NCBI RefSeq assembly: GCF_029714425.1
Contig: NZ_CP121668.1
Span: 3,617,501 to 3,681,500, forward strand
Length of the DNA stretch: 64,000 nt
Origin: Bradyrhizobium sp. CB2312
Lineage (GTDB): Bacteria; Pseudomonadota; Alphaproteobacteria; Rhizobiales; Xanthobacteraceae
Direction of reading: 5' to 3'
Each line of letters starts with the position of its first letter. Within the stretch, counting starts at the first letter, position 1. Shown here one piece after another: positions 32,587 to 40,666 of this stretch. Under the pieces are notes generated by a model, which was not told the origin of the DNA, searched no databases, and was given only the letters and a program-made list of their open reading frames with translations. The translations under genes were made by a program, and so were the position numbers.

Positions 32587-33731
32587 CGGTTGTCGTAATT
32601 CTGCTTCTGAAGATTTCCGTGCTTATCCTTCTTGAGATTCCCCTTGCCATCACTTTGGAAGATGCGCCGGTTCGTGAACTGGTCGCAAATATCGATGAAC
32701 TCGTCCACTGTGAGGTCTAGCGGTTCAAGGATATCTTCCAGCGATTTGCCCAGGTAACTCCAGGGAAACTTGCCATCGTGACGGCGAACCATTTCGAGCC
32801 CGTCTTCCCGAGAGATCCGACCGCGGCGAATATGAAGACATGCTATGTCCGTAGCACGCCCGAAGCCAAACTTCAGAAACTTGAAGTAATCGTGGATGCC
32901 AGTTTGATAGTTGTCAAGATTCTCATAATCGACTACCGACCCTTCGATGGCCTTGCCGTAGGTTCTGAGCCCGTTTGCTTGCGCAATCAAGGCGTTCGCC
33001 AAGCCGTCCCACGGCATGTAGTGCCCGAGAAACAGGCCGGTGACGCCTACTCGCTGTAGATCGTCGTCGGATGGATATTGGTAGGGGATAATATCCCCGG
33101 GTGTAAAGCCATACACGTCGCAGAGGTCCGAAACACGCAGACCCAGAAGCCCGCCGAATTCCTCGAGCCAAGCTCGCGATAGAGTATTGTTCTCGGCTGC
33201 GGCTGCTGGTCCACCATATTCATTTTGCGAGTTCTCACCCCAAACTATGAGTGGAACGTCAAACTGGACGGCTGCCCGAACCGGAATAGTGAAAATTCCG
33301 ACGTGCTCGGGCCATGAGATGTCACCAACTTCGGTCAGTCCAATTCTGTTCAGCCTTGCGCGGACGAGAGGGTTCGGTGACATCTCGATGAGGTCGACAC
33401 CTAGCCGCTTAATATTATCGAGATTGTGCCGGCCGATATCCGACAAGTCGCACGTCGTTGACGTGACACAGAGAGGCCGCAGTCCGAGTTGCAGCATTCT
33501 GACGACTTGTGTGGTACTATCCTTACCGCCACTCACCGGGACGATGCAGTCCCAGTTCGTTCCACCGCGACGATATTTCTCCAGAATCCTCAGCAGCTCA
33601 TCTCGCCGCGCGTCGAAATCGATGACTTTCCTGTTCTCGTAAGAGCGGCAAGCGCTACAGACGCCATGATCGTCAAAGTGTAGGTCCGGCTTTGTGCTCG
33701 GCATCACGCATCGCTTGCAGTAGATCAGCAT
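32583..33731 (-). CDS. N-acetyl sugar amidotransferase (WbpG/PseA family)
   Basis: A 382-residue ATP-PPi type amidotransferase. The PP-loop SGGKDSTTQVVRMLQLG (about residues 68-84) is clear, and an N-terminal CxxC pair (YCKRCVMPS, GVCSACRSY) suggests a metal site. Family members convert an N-acetyl group into an acetamidino group using ammonia from HisH/HisF partners: WbpG for uronic-acid sugars, PseA for pseudaminic acid. The gene lies four bases after the methylase gene and overlaps hisH. With all Pse genes adjacent, a Pse5Am-type product is the leading prediction. Confidence 0.88.
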   Translation of the reverse strand: MLIYCKRCVMPSTKPDLHFDDHGVCSACRSYENRKVIDFDARRDELLRILEKYRRGGTNWDCIVPVSGGKDSTTQVVRMLQLGLRPLCVTSTTCDLSDIGRHNLDNIKRLGVDLIEMSPNPLVRARLNRIGLTEVGDISWPEHVGIFTIPVRAAVQFDVPLIVWGENSQNEYGGPAAAAENNTLSRAWLEEFGGLLGLRVSDLCDVYGFTPGDIIPYQYPSDDDLQRVGVTGLFLGHYMPWDGLANALIAQANGLRTYGKAIEGSVVDYENLDNYQTGIHDYFKFLKFGFGRATDIACLHIRRGRISREDGLEMVRRHDGKFPWSYLGKSLEDILEPLDLTVDEFIDICDQFTNRRIFQSDGKGNLKKDKHGNLQKQNYDNR

Positions 33732-33735
33732 CGGT

Positions 33736-34368
33736 TTACGCGCCTTTCTTCATCAGGAACCAACTGATATCGTCTTGGGGAAAAGCGGGGTCACGATGGT
33801 ACGCGAAACCGTAGTCGACCAGACGCAGATCAGAAAACCTATCCATGATCTCCCCGGCGAAGTCGCGCTTGAAAAGTCGATCATGGTGGCCGCGGTAAGG
33901 TATCGAAACCGGGCTCGGATTGTAATACTCGCAGACCAGGAGATAGCGAGACGTCGCGCCGTACAGTTTGTCGTACACCAAGGGAAGCTGTTCTGGATTG
34001 ATGTGAATAAGTACGCCCTTGATCAGCGCCAACTCGGAAGCTTCGGCACAAGCGTAATCCAGGATCGAACCGCAGAAGACGTTCGATACGCCGATTTCGT
34101 TGCCAAGCAGTGCAGCGGCCTTTTCGTTGATTTCCACACCCCTCAAGGTGCAGTCGGGATATAGGTGACGGATCGCCTTCAGGTTCATTCCTATGTTCGC
34201 GCCGAACTCAATGCAGCTCTTGGGAGGGAGGGCAGCATCGAGGCCTTTGCTGAAGAACTTGATGTTAGAAGCAAGAAGCGCGGGGCTCATGTTTCTCGCG
34301 ATATAATCATTCCCGAAATCGCCAGCCCAGAAGGCTTCCTGAGCACTGTGAGGATCAGATTTCGGCAT
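33736..34368 (-). CDS. Pseudaminic acid biosynthesis-associated methylase
   Basis: A 210-residue SAM methyltransferase: SCIEFGANIGMNLKAIRHLYPDCTLRGVEINEKAAALLG is motif I with its acidic partner, followed by GVLIHINPEQLPLVYDKLYGATSRYLLVCEYYNPSPVSIPYRGHHDRLFKRDFAGEIMDRF. This arrangement is that of the methylase family named for its association with Pse loci. It heads the four-gene unit with the amidotransferase set. It could N-methylate the acetamidino group, giving an N-methyl-acetimidoyl sugar, or methylate an oxygen; the sequence does not decide. Confidence 0.82.
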   Translation of the reverse strand: MPKSDPHSAQEAFWAGDFGNDYIARNMSPALLASNIKFFSKGLDAALPPKSCIEFGANIGMNLKAIRHLYPDCTLRGVEINEKAAALLGNEIGVSNVFCGSILDYACAEASELALIKGVLIHINPEQLPLVYDKLYGATSRYLLVCEYYNPSPVSIPYRGHHDRLFKRDFAGEIMDRFSDLRLVDYGFAYHRDPAFPQDDISWFLMKKGA

Positions 34369-34509
34369 GGTTTCATTCTCTTTCGGTTTTGATCAACGGC
34401 TCCGTCGAGGAATAGTCAACGGTAGACGTTGGTGGGGCGGCTTGTAGGCGCACAGGTCGGAGGCCAAGCGAGGGCGCTAGGTCCCGCGGGCACGTTGCTG
34501 CATCGTCGA

Positions 34510-35217
34510 CTATCGGGTTCCCCTCAGGCGATACTGAAAGATGCGTTCCGCGATTTCAAGGTCCTCGGGCGTATCAATGTCAACGGCCGTGTCGCGCGGG
34601 ACCGGAAGGATGGCTGATGAAACGACGTCGTACGAAGCGCCTGCAAGGGCGGTCTCGGTTTTGGACAGGTAGAATTGCCCGGCATCGTGATATGCGGTGG
34701 GCAGATCCTGCGACCGCGCAGAATAATATTCGGGATGCGCCATTCGCACGCGCCCGTCGTCGTTCATGAAGAGAGCGCGCTGGATTCGCGAGGGAAACTC
34801 AACGGCCGAGAAGACCATTTCGCAATTCAGTCTCTCGATCGCATCCACGGCGCTTTTGATGTCATCGGCGGAAACGAACACGGCGGTTGGATAGACGGTA
34901 AGGATCAGATCGGGCCGACAGCGGTTGCTGACGAACCAGTCGACCGCGTGCTTTGTCACGGCCGCAGTGCCCGTGTAGTCGTCTGACAGCGAGGCAGGAC
35001 GCATAAACGGCACCTCGGCGCCGATGTTCCGGGCCACCTCCGCGACCTCCTCATTGTCCGTCGAAACCAGAATAGTCGCGACGAGACCGGACGACTTCAG
35101 CATGCCTATGGGCCAAGCCATCATCGGCTTGCCATGAAAGAGGGTTATATTCTTGCGAGGAATTCGCTTGCTTCCGCCGCGTGCGGGGATGACCGCCAAT
35201 ATCGTTGGTAGCGTCAC
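34510..35217 (-). CDS. pseF: Pseudaminic acid cytidylyltransferase
   Basis: A 235-residue CMP-sugar transferase. The signature AVIPARGGSKRIPRKNITLFHGKPMMAWPIGML (CTP-binding) starts a few residues after GTG 35217, which was chosen for that reason. ILVSTDNEEVAEVARNIGAEVPFMRPASLSDDYTGT matches PseF/NeuA-type enzymes. It activates pseudaminic acid to the CMP-sugar, the last step of the pathway. It is separated from pseC by a 451-base gap and from the methylase by 141 bases. Confidence 0.87.
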   Translation of the reverse strand: MTLPTILAVIPARGGSKRIPRKNITLFHGKPMMAWPIGMLKSSGLVATILVSTDNEEVAEVARNIGAEVPFMRPASLSDDYTGTAAVTKHAVDWFVSNRCRPDLILTVYPTAVFVSADDIKSAVDAIERLNCEMVFSAVEFPSRIQRALFMNDDGRVRMAHPEYYSARSQDLPTAYHDAGQFYLSKTETALAGASYDVVSSAILPVPRDTAVDIDTPEDLEIAERIFQYRLRGTR

Positions 35218-35668
35218 GCCGAGTGCACCTTGGAAAATGATCTCATGGCTCGCTTCAGCGCCCCCATCGAAACGAAACGATCTCGAACACTCGCCTTCGC
35301 CGCAAGGGTCACTTCCAGGTTCGGCCAAAGTGCGGAGCCCGTCCTGTAGGGTGTTCTGATTCGGGAATACAGAACGAGCGAAGTTCGTTCTTAATCGTCG
35401 GACGTCTTGTGATCGGCCCGTTTGCTCTGCAATTCCGATTACACAGCGCAAGCATGAAGATCAACCCTGCCGGTAAGCACTAGTAAGGGGGAAATTGCCG
35501 ACTTGGCCGTCGATCGCTATGGATGTTGCACGGCCTTCCGACTCATGCGTTCTCTGAATGTTCCATTTGAGGCAAGGGCACACCAGGCTGCTTCCATCAG
35601 GCAGGTCCGAGGGGAGGGTGTTGGCCGTGGGGCGCTCCAGATCGTGCGCAACCCACGGGCACCTCTGC
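35218..35668. other. Gap between pseF and pseC
   Basis: About 450 bases on the leader side of pseF. Only short open frames without ribosome sites are present on either strand. A promoter for pseF and the downstream amidation genes may lie here. No repeat or RNA structure was recognised. Confidence 0.45.
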
Positions 35669-36820
35669 CTAGCGGAGGTGCTTAAGTTCGCCGACGGTCT
35701 TGACGACGTAGTGCTGCTCGGCGTCCGACAACGTCGGGAACATCGGTAGGGTCAGGATTTCTCTATAGGCAGCCTCGGCTTGGGGACACAACCCGGGCTG
35801 ATATCCGAAGCGTTCGCGGTAAAAACTGTGATGATAGACCGGGGCATAGTGGACGTTCGCGCCGATCCCGGCTGCCCTGAGATGATCGAACGCCCGACGC
35901 CGATCGATCTTGAGCTGAGCAAGGTCGAGGCGGATTACATACAGGTGGTAGGCATGAGATCGGCCTGGATGGTTCGCGAGTGGACGCACAAAGGGAATTT
36001 CCGCAAACATCTCGTCGTAGCGGGCGGCGATAGCGCGACGTCGATCCAGCCACACCGGCAAATGCTTCAGCTGCGCGATTCCAAGCGCGCATTGCACGTC
36101 CGGCAGTCGGTAATTGAAACCGAGTTCGACCATATCGTAGGAAAATATGCCGCTCTTTTCCCTCGACCTATGATCAGAATCGATCCCGTGGTTGCGGAAG
36201 CGGCGCATGTGCGCAGCCATCTCGGGGTCGTCTGTCAACACCATCCCCCCTTCGCAGGTCGTGAGGTGCTTCACAGGATGGAATGAGAAGGCCGAGAGGT
36301 CGGCTAGCGTCCCCACCTTGCCGCCCTTGTAGGTTGCTCCCGGAGCATGGCAGGCGTCGGCGATCAGCCTGATGCCGCGGCCGGCGAGAAGTGCGCGCAG
36401 GGCGTCGTAGTCGGCCGGCTGTCCGCCGTAGTCGACGGCGATGATGGCGCGGGTGCGGGCAGTTATTTTCTGGTCGACGGATGTCGGGTCAATCAGTAGC
36501 GTTTCCGGTTCTACATCAGCGAAGACGGGAGTGCCTCCCTCATAGACCACCGCATTTGATGAAGCCGCAAACGTGATCGCCGGAACGATCACCTCGTCGC
36601 CGGAACTGATTTTCACGGCGCGCACGGCGGCATGAAGCGCAGCGGTTCCGCTGTTGACAGCAACACCTTCGCGCGCCCCGCAGAACTCCGCGAATGCACG
36701 CTCGAAATCGCCGACTTTTGGGCCGGTCGTGAGCCAGGCCGAGCGCAACGTCTCGGCTACCGACGCGATATCCTCATCGTCTATGATTTGTCGGCCGTAA
36801 GGAATTGAACTGCTAGCCAT
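35669..36820 (-). CDS. pseC: UDP-4-amino-4,6-dideoxy-N-acetyl-beta-L-altrosamine transaminase
   Basis: A 383-residue PLP aminotransferase. The lysine lies in FSFHPVKHLTTCEGGM, and the N-terminus IPYGRQIIDDEDIASVAETLRSAWLTTGPKVGDFERAFAEFCGA is typical of PseC. It aminates C4 of the keto-sugar made by PseB. It overlaps the end of pseB by eight bases (36813-36820), so the two are coupled. The second DegT-type enzyme in this window (11486) is only moderately similar and belongs to another sugar. Confidence 0.92.
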   Translation of the reverse strand: MASSSIPYGRQIIDDEDIASVAETLRSAWLTTGPKVGDFERAFAEFCGAREGVAVNSGTAALHAAVRAVKISSGDEVIVPAITFAASSNAVVYEGGTPVFADVEPETLLIDPTSVDQKITARTRAIIAVDYGGQPADYDALRALLAGRGIRLIADACHAPGATYKGGKVGTLADLSAFSFHPVKHLTTCEGGMVLTDDPEMAAHMRRFRNHGIDSDHRSREKSGIFSYDMVELGFNYRLPDVQCALGIAQLKHLPVWLDRRRAIAARYDEMFAEIPFVRPLANHPGRSHAYHLYVIRLDLAQLKIDRRRAFDHLRAAGIGANVHYAPVYHHSFYRERFGYQPGLCPQAEAAYREILTLPMFPTLSDAEQHYVVKTVGELKHLR

Positions 36821-37805
36821 GCAGGCTCGCGGGATTTTCGAGCATGGCCTTCAGCGCCGCGGCGTTGAGCCATTCCGGATTGTTGTCGCTGGCGTAACGG
36901 AAGCCTTCGGGGACTAGCCGGCCAATATCGCCGTACCCCTTGTAGCTCCACCAGGCGAGCGCCGGCTGCACGACGTAGCGGTCCTCCAATTCAATCGTGA
37001 AGCGCGCATCGTCTTCGGTGATCATCACCTCGTGAAGCTTTTCGCCCGGCCGAATACCCACGATCTTGTGCGGACAGTCCGGCGCCATTGCCTTGGCCAG
37101 ATCGACGATTGACATCGACTTGATCTTCGGAACGAACAATTCCCCGCCCTGCATCATCCTGGCGCTCGAGAGCACGAAGTCCACGCCTTGGTCGAGCGTG
37201 ATCCAGAAACGCGTCATGCGCGGATCGGTAATCGGCAGATGGTCACTTCCCTTGGCAATGAGATCTCGGAAATACGGAACGACCGAGCCACGGGATCCGA
37301 CCACATTTCCGTAGCGAACGACGGCAAATTTGGTCCCAGTGTTGCCGGACAAATTGTTGGAGGCGACGAATATCTTGTCCGAGGCGAGCTTGGTGGCGCC
37401 ATACAGATTGACCGGGTTGCAGGCCTTGTCCGTCGACAGCGCCACGACCTTGGGAACGCGGTTCGCGATTGCAGCCTGGACGACGTTTTCGGCGCCGACG
37501 ACGTTAGTCTTGACGCACTCCATGGGATTGTACTCCGCGATCGGAACGTGCTTCATGGCCGCCGCGTGGACCACGAGGTCAACTTCGCGCATGGCCATGT
37601 TCAAGCGGTTGAGATCGCGGACGTCGCCGATGAAGAAGCGCAGCCGGTCATCGGGCAACGCCTGCGCCATGATGGCCTGCTTGTACTCGTCGCGCGAGTA
37701 GACGATGATCTTGCCGAGGTTATGATCCCGCAATAGAGTCTTGACGAGCTCCGTGCCGAAGGAGCCGGTACCCCCGGTGATGAGAATGGCCTTGTTGTCG
37801 AGCAT
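36813..37805 (-). CDS. pseB: UDP-N-acetylglucosamine 4,6-dehydratase (C5-inverting)
   Basis: A 330-residue SDR enzyme. The NADP-binding motif ILITGGTGSFGTELVKTLL is followed by IIVYSRDEYKQAIMAQ, a PseB/FlaA1 feature. DLVVHAAAMKHVPIAEYNPMECVKTNVVGAENVV and STDKACNPVNLYGATKLASDKIF carry the modified catalytic set (Lys in ALSTDKA, YGATK). It makes UDP-2-acetamido-2,6-dideoxy-beta-L-arabino-hexos-4-ulose. It is about 166 bases downstream of pseI in the same direction and overlaps pseC. Confidence 0.92.
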   Translation of the reverse strand: MLDNKAILITGGTGSFGTELVKTLLRDHNLGKIIVYSRDEYKQAIMAQALPDDRLRFFIGDVRDLNRLNMAMREVDLVVHAAAMKHVPIAEYNPMECVKTNVVGAENVVQAAIANRVPKVVALSTDKACNPVNLYGATKLASDKIFVASNNLSGNTGTKFAVVRYGNVVGSRGSVVPYFRDLIAKGSDHLPITDPRMTRFWITLDQGVDFVLSSARMMQGGELFVPKIKSMSIVDLAKAMAPDCPHKIVGIRPGEKLHEVMITEDDARFTIELEDRYVVQPALAWWSYKGYGDIGRLVPEGFRYASDNNPEWLNAAALKAMLENPASLHG

Positions 37806-37971
37806 GGTTCCGATCGTGGATCGTTGAAAAATCGATCGGTAGTAGTCAGTTCAGGCCAATATTGCAAGGGAGAGTGGTTGAAGAGAGTTGCTGGCCGCCT
37901 CTGGACGTTCCAGCTTGCGAGGGCTCAGGGCGATCGATGGCCTCGAGTGCCAAGGCGGTTCAGGTCGTTGA

Positions 37972-39027
37972 TCAGGTGATCGCTGACCACGTCAACGCCT
38001 CACCATAGGCGATGTCGCGCGCGGCCGTACGTCCAATGATGTCGGGCAGGTGCTTCGGTGGCAGACCAAAACCGGGTCTGATCACGCGCACATTCTCCGG
38101 CGTGAACGGTTGGCCCGCCTTGATCGACTTGACCGCGTAAATCGAGCGCCGGAAGCGAGTATTGGCGGCTTCGCTCGGGGCCAAGCTGTAGTCGACCCTG
38201 CCAAGAGCGGACCATGCCGACTTGCAGTCAGAGACCAACTTCCTGAATTCATTCGGTTCCAGCGAAAAAGCTGCGTCGGGCCCTCCCTCGGCACGAGAGA
38301 TCGTGAAGTGCTTTTCTATGATGGCGCCCCCCAGCACAGTGGCGGCGACACACGCGGCGGAGCCAGGCGCATGATCCGAAAGGCCTGATACCACGCCGAA
38401 CGCATCTCCAAGGTGCCCCACCGTGCGAACGTTGGCTTCCTCGATTGGCGCAGGATAGGCGCTGGTACAGTGCAGCAGGGCGATGCCGCCAGCGCCATGG
38501 CTGCGCGCTGTTTCGAGCGCTTCCTGGATCTCGCCCAGATTCGCCATGCCAGTCGAGATGATCATGGGCTTGCCGCGCTTAGCGACATATTTGATCAGCG
38601 GCAGATCAGTCACCTCGAAAGAGGCTATTTTATAGGCCGGGGTCTCGAGACCGGCGAGCAGGTCGACTGCGGTTTCGTCGAAGGGCGTCGAAAAGATCGT
38701 GATGCCGACCTCGCGCGCCTTCGCGAACATCTCTGCATGCCATTCGAACGGCGTGTAGGCTTCCTTGTAGAGCTGATGCAGTTGATAGCCGTCCCACAGT
38801 CCACCTTTGATTTGGAAGTCCGGACCGTCGTGCGGAATCGTCATAGTGTCCGGCGTGTAGGTCTGAATCTTGATGGCATCGGCTCCGGTCGCCGCTGCCG
38901 CCTCGATCAACTCCAAGGCTTTCGCAAGGCGTCCGCCATGATTGGCCGACAATTCAGCGATGATATAAGGGGGGTGATTGCGACCGATCTTGCGGCCGGC
39001 GATTTCGAGTTCCGCGTCCAGGCTCAT
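37972..39027 (-). CDS. pseI: Pseudaminic acid synthase
   Basis: A 351-residue NeuB-family enzyme. The N-terminus IGRNHPPYIIAELSANHGGRLAKALELIEAAAATGADAIKIQTYTPDTMTI is the TIM-barrel start of PseI/NeuB. The C-terminal SAF/antifreeze-like domain is clear (RSIYAVKSIKAGQPFTPENVRVIRPGFGLPPKHLPDIIGRTAARDIAYGEALTW). It condenses the 2,4-diacetamido-trideoxy-altropyranose with phosphoenolpyruvate. ATG 39027 was preferred to 39048 because the protein then begins like the family. Confidence 0.92.
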   Translation of the reverse strand: MSLDAELEIAGRKIGRNHPPYIIAELSANHGGRLAKALELIEAAAATGADAIKIQTYTPDTMTIPHDGPDFQIKGGLWDGYQLHQLYKEAYTPFEWHAEMFAKAREVGITIFSTPFDETAVDLLAGLETPAYKIASFEVTDLPLIKYVAKRGKPMIISTGMANLGEIQEALETARSHGAGGIALLHCTSAYPAPIEEANVRTVGHLGDAFGVVSGLSDHAPGSAACVAATVLGGAIIEKHFTISRAEGGPDAAFSLEPNEFRKLVSDCKSAWSALGRVDYSLAPSEAANTRFRRSIYAVKSIKAGQPFTPENVRVIRPGFGLPPKHLPDIIGRTAARDIAYGEALTWSAIT

Positions 39028-39114
39028 CGTTGGCCTCTCGCAACACATTGCAGCATCTGCGCCAGAGGCTGCCGGCCGAGCGAAATTTCGCGTGTCATCC
39101 GCTGTTCCCGTGCT

Positions 39115-40629
39115 TCAGTTATTTCCTTCGGCCGCGGCGTGCAAAGAAAGCCGATAAACCAGGAACTCAGCCTCTTGGCCGGTAAGCATGAAGCCGGCCT
39201 TCAGGAAGATTCTCTGAGAGGCTAGATTTTCCCGCTTCACTCGTGCCTCGACGCGCTCGCAGAACCCCTGGCCAAATGCCTCCTGGCAGGCCAAGGCGAG
39301 GGCAGTGCCACCGTAACCCCGTCCGCGGACGTTACGAGCCATTGCAATACTGACCACGGCCGTCCCCGTCAATTCGATGTGAAATCGCACGTTGCCGCAA
39401 GGTCTTCCATCGACCTGGAGGATGAAAATCAGGGTGTTTGCATCCACGATGCGGTTGTTGAACCATTTCGTGTGGGTATCCCAAGGCAGGGGCCGGCTAT
39501 CGCCGGACATTGTGCGGGCGTCGGGATCGTTGCGCCAGAGCCAGAGCCGCCGTGCGTCATCGGCAGTAGCACGGCGCAGCGTTAGCTGGCCGGTTCGTTC
39601 CTGCTGCACGAGCGCATCGATGGCCTCGCCGACGCGTTGCGCGCCAGCGCCGTCGCAAACTTTGGCCGCCCGCCGCGACATCCGGGCGAGTTCGTCGGGC
39701 TGTCGGGTGAGCTCAGCCAGGATGCGCGCAATCGCATCAGGGACGTCGCCAGCGAGTGGAACGATCCGGGCTGCACCCGTCTGCTCGAGCGCGCGAGCAT
39801 TCTCGCGCTGGTTCTCAGCTACAACGAGCTGGATCGACGGAAGACCGAGGCAGCACCGCTCCCAACTCGACGTGCCAGGCGTTCCGATCGCGATGTCGGC
39901 ATTTGCCATCAACGTGGCAATCTCGGGAGGATCGACATGGACTTGAATCCGCGTTGTTTCTTCCCGAAGGGCGACGATCTCATCGAAAGATGATGCGGTC
40001 GGGCCGATCACCACGATGATGCGCGAAAACGTCCCCGCGGTTACCAGAGACCGGGCGATGGCCGCCGTCTGGCCTCCGACATCGGTGAGCCCAAGCGAGA
40101 CGAATATCGATCTCGGCTCAAATGCCGTACATCGTCGCGCAAGCGAAACGGCGCGCAGCTCACCGAACGCACTGCGCAGCAGCGCATAGGACGAGCCGGC
40201 GAGCACGCGGCAGTGCTGCGGGATCAATCCGGCGTAGTCGTCGGCGCTCCGGCCCAGCGTCGTGTCTACGAGAAGGTCGCAATCATGTGGGCGCACGGGC
40301 GCATCGTCGATCACGAGGATCGGAGATCCATGTCGGCGTAGCGAGCGCTCGAACGCTTCGCCGAGCCGATAGGAGTCGATGACGATTAGGTCGATCCGCG
40401 TCCGCGCAAGCTCGCCGTCCACGAGCTCCATATTCCAGCCGTACTGATCAGCCTCGAGGCAGCGGATGCCGCTGTGAGCGAGGGCGGGCACGGTATCGCA
40501 GGTTCCCGAACAACACACGAAGAGAACATCCGCGCCACGCTGTTGCATTTCGGTTGCCAGCGTCAGGCATCGCATGACGTGGCCGCCGCCAGTGGCCGGA
40601 TCGGCATCGGCTCGGAAAACGATCAGCAT
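39115..40629 (-). CDS. Fused PseG UDP-sugar hydrolase and PseH-type N-acetyltransferase
   Basis: A 504-residue two-domain protein. Residues 1 to about 325 form a PseG-like GT-B hydrolase: MLIVFRADADPATGGGHVMRCLTLATEMQQRGADVLFV at the start and ADIAIGTPGTSSWERCCLGLPSIQLVVAENQRENARALEQTGAA in the donor half. Residues from about 340 form a GNAT domain: LRRATADDARRLWLWRNDPDARTMSGDSRPLPWDTHTKWF, then IAMARNVRGRGYGGTALALACQEAF and RVKRENLASQRIFLKAGF. Together they supply two consecutive-type steps of the Pse pathway: PseH (N-acetylation of the 4-amino group) and PseG (UDP removal). No separate pseH is seen nearby. Confidence 0.88.
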   Translation of the reverse strand: MLIVFRADADPATGGGHVMRCLTLATEMQQRGADVLFVCCSGTCDTVPALAHSGIRCLEADQYGWNMELVDGELARTRIDLIVIDSYRLGEAFERSLRRHGSPILVIDDAPVRPHDCDLLVDTTLGRSADDYAGLIPQHCRVLAGSSYALLRSAFGELRAVSLARRCTAFEPRSIFVSLGLTDVGGQTAAIARSLVTAGTFSRIIVVIGPTASSFDEIVALREETTRIQVHVDPPEIATLMANADIAIGTPGTSSWERCCLGLPSIQLVVAENQRENARALEQTGAARIVPLAGDVPDAIARILAELTRQPDELARMSRRAAKVCDGAGAQRVGEAIDALVQQERTGQLTLRRATADDARRLWLWRNDPDARTMSGDSRPLPWDTHTKWFNNRIVDANTLIFILQVDGRPCGNVRFHIELTGTAVVSIAMARNVRGRGYGGTALALACQEAFGQGFCERVEARVKRENLASQRIFLKAGFMLTGQEAEFLVYRLSLHAAAEGNN

Positions 40630-40666
40630 CGCACTCTTGGCTCAGGCCGGGGTCAATTCGGAGCGT

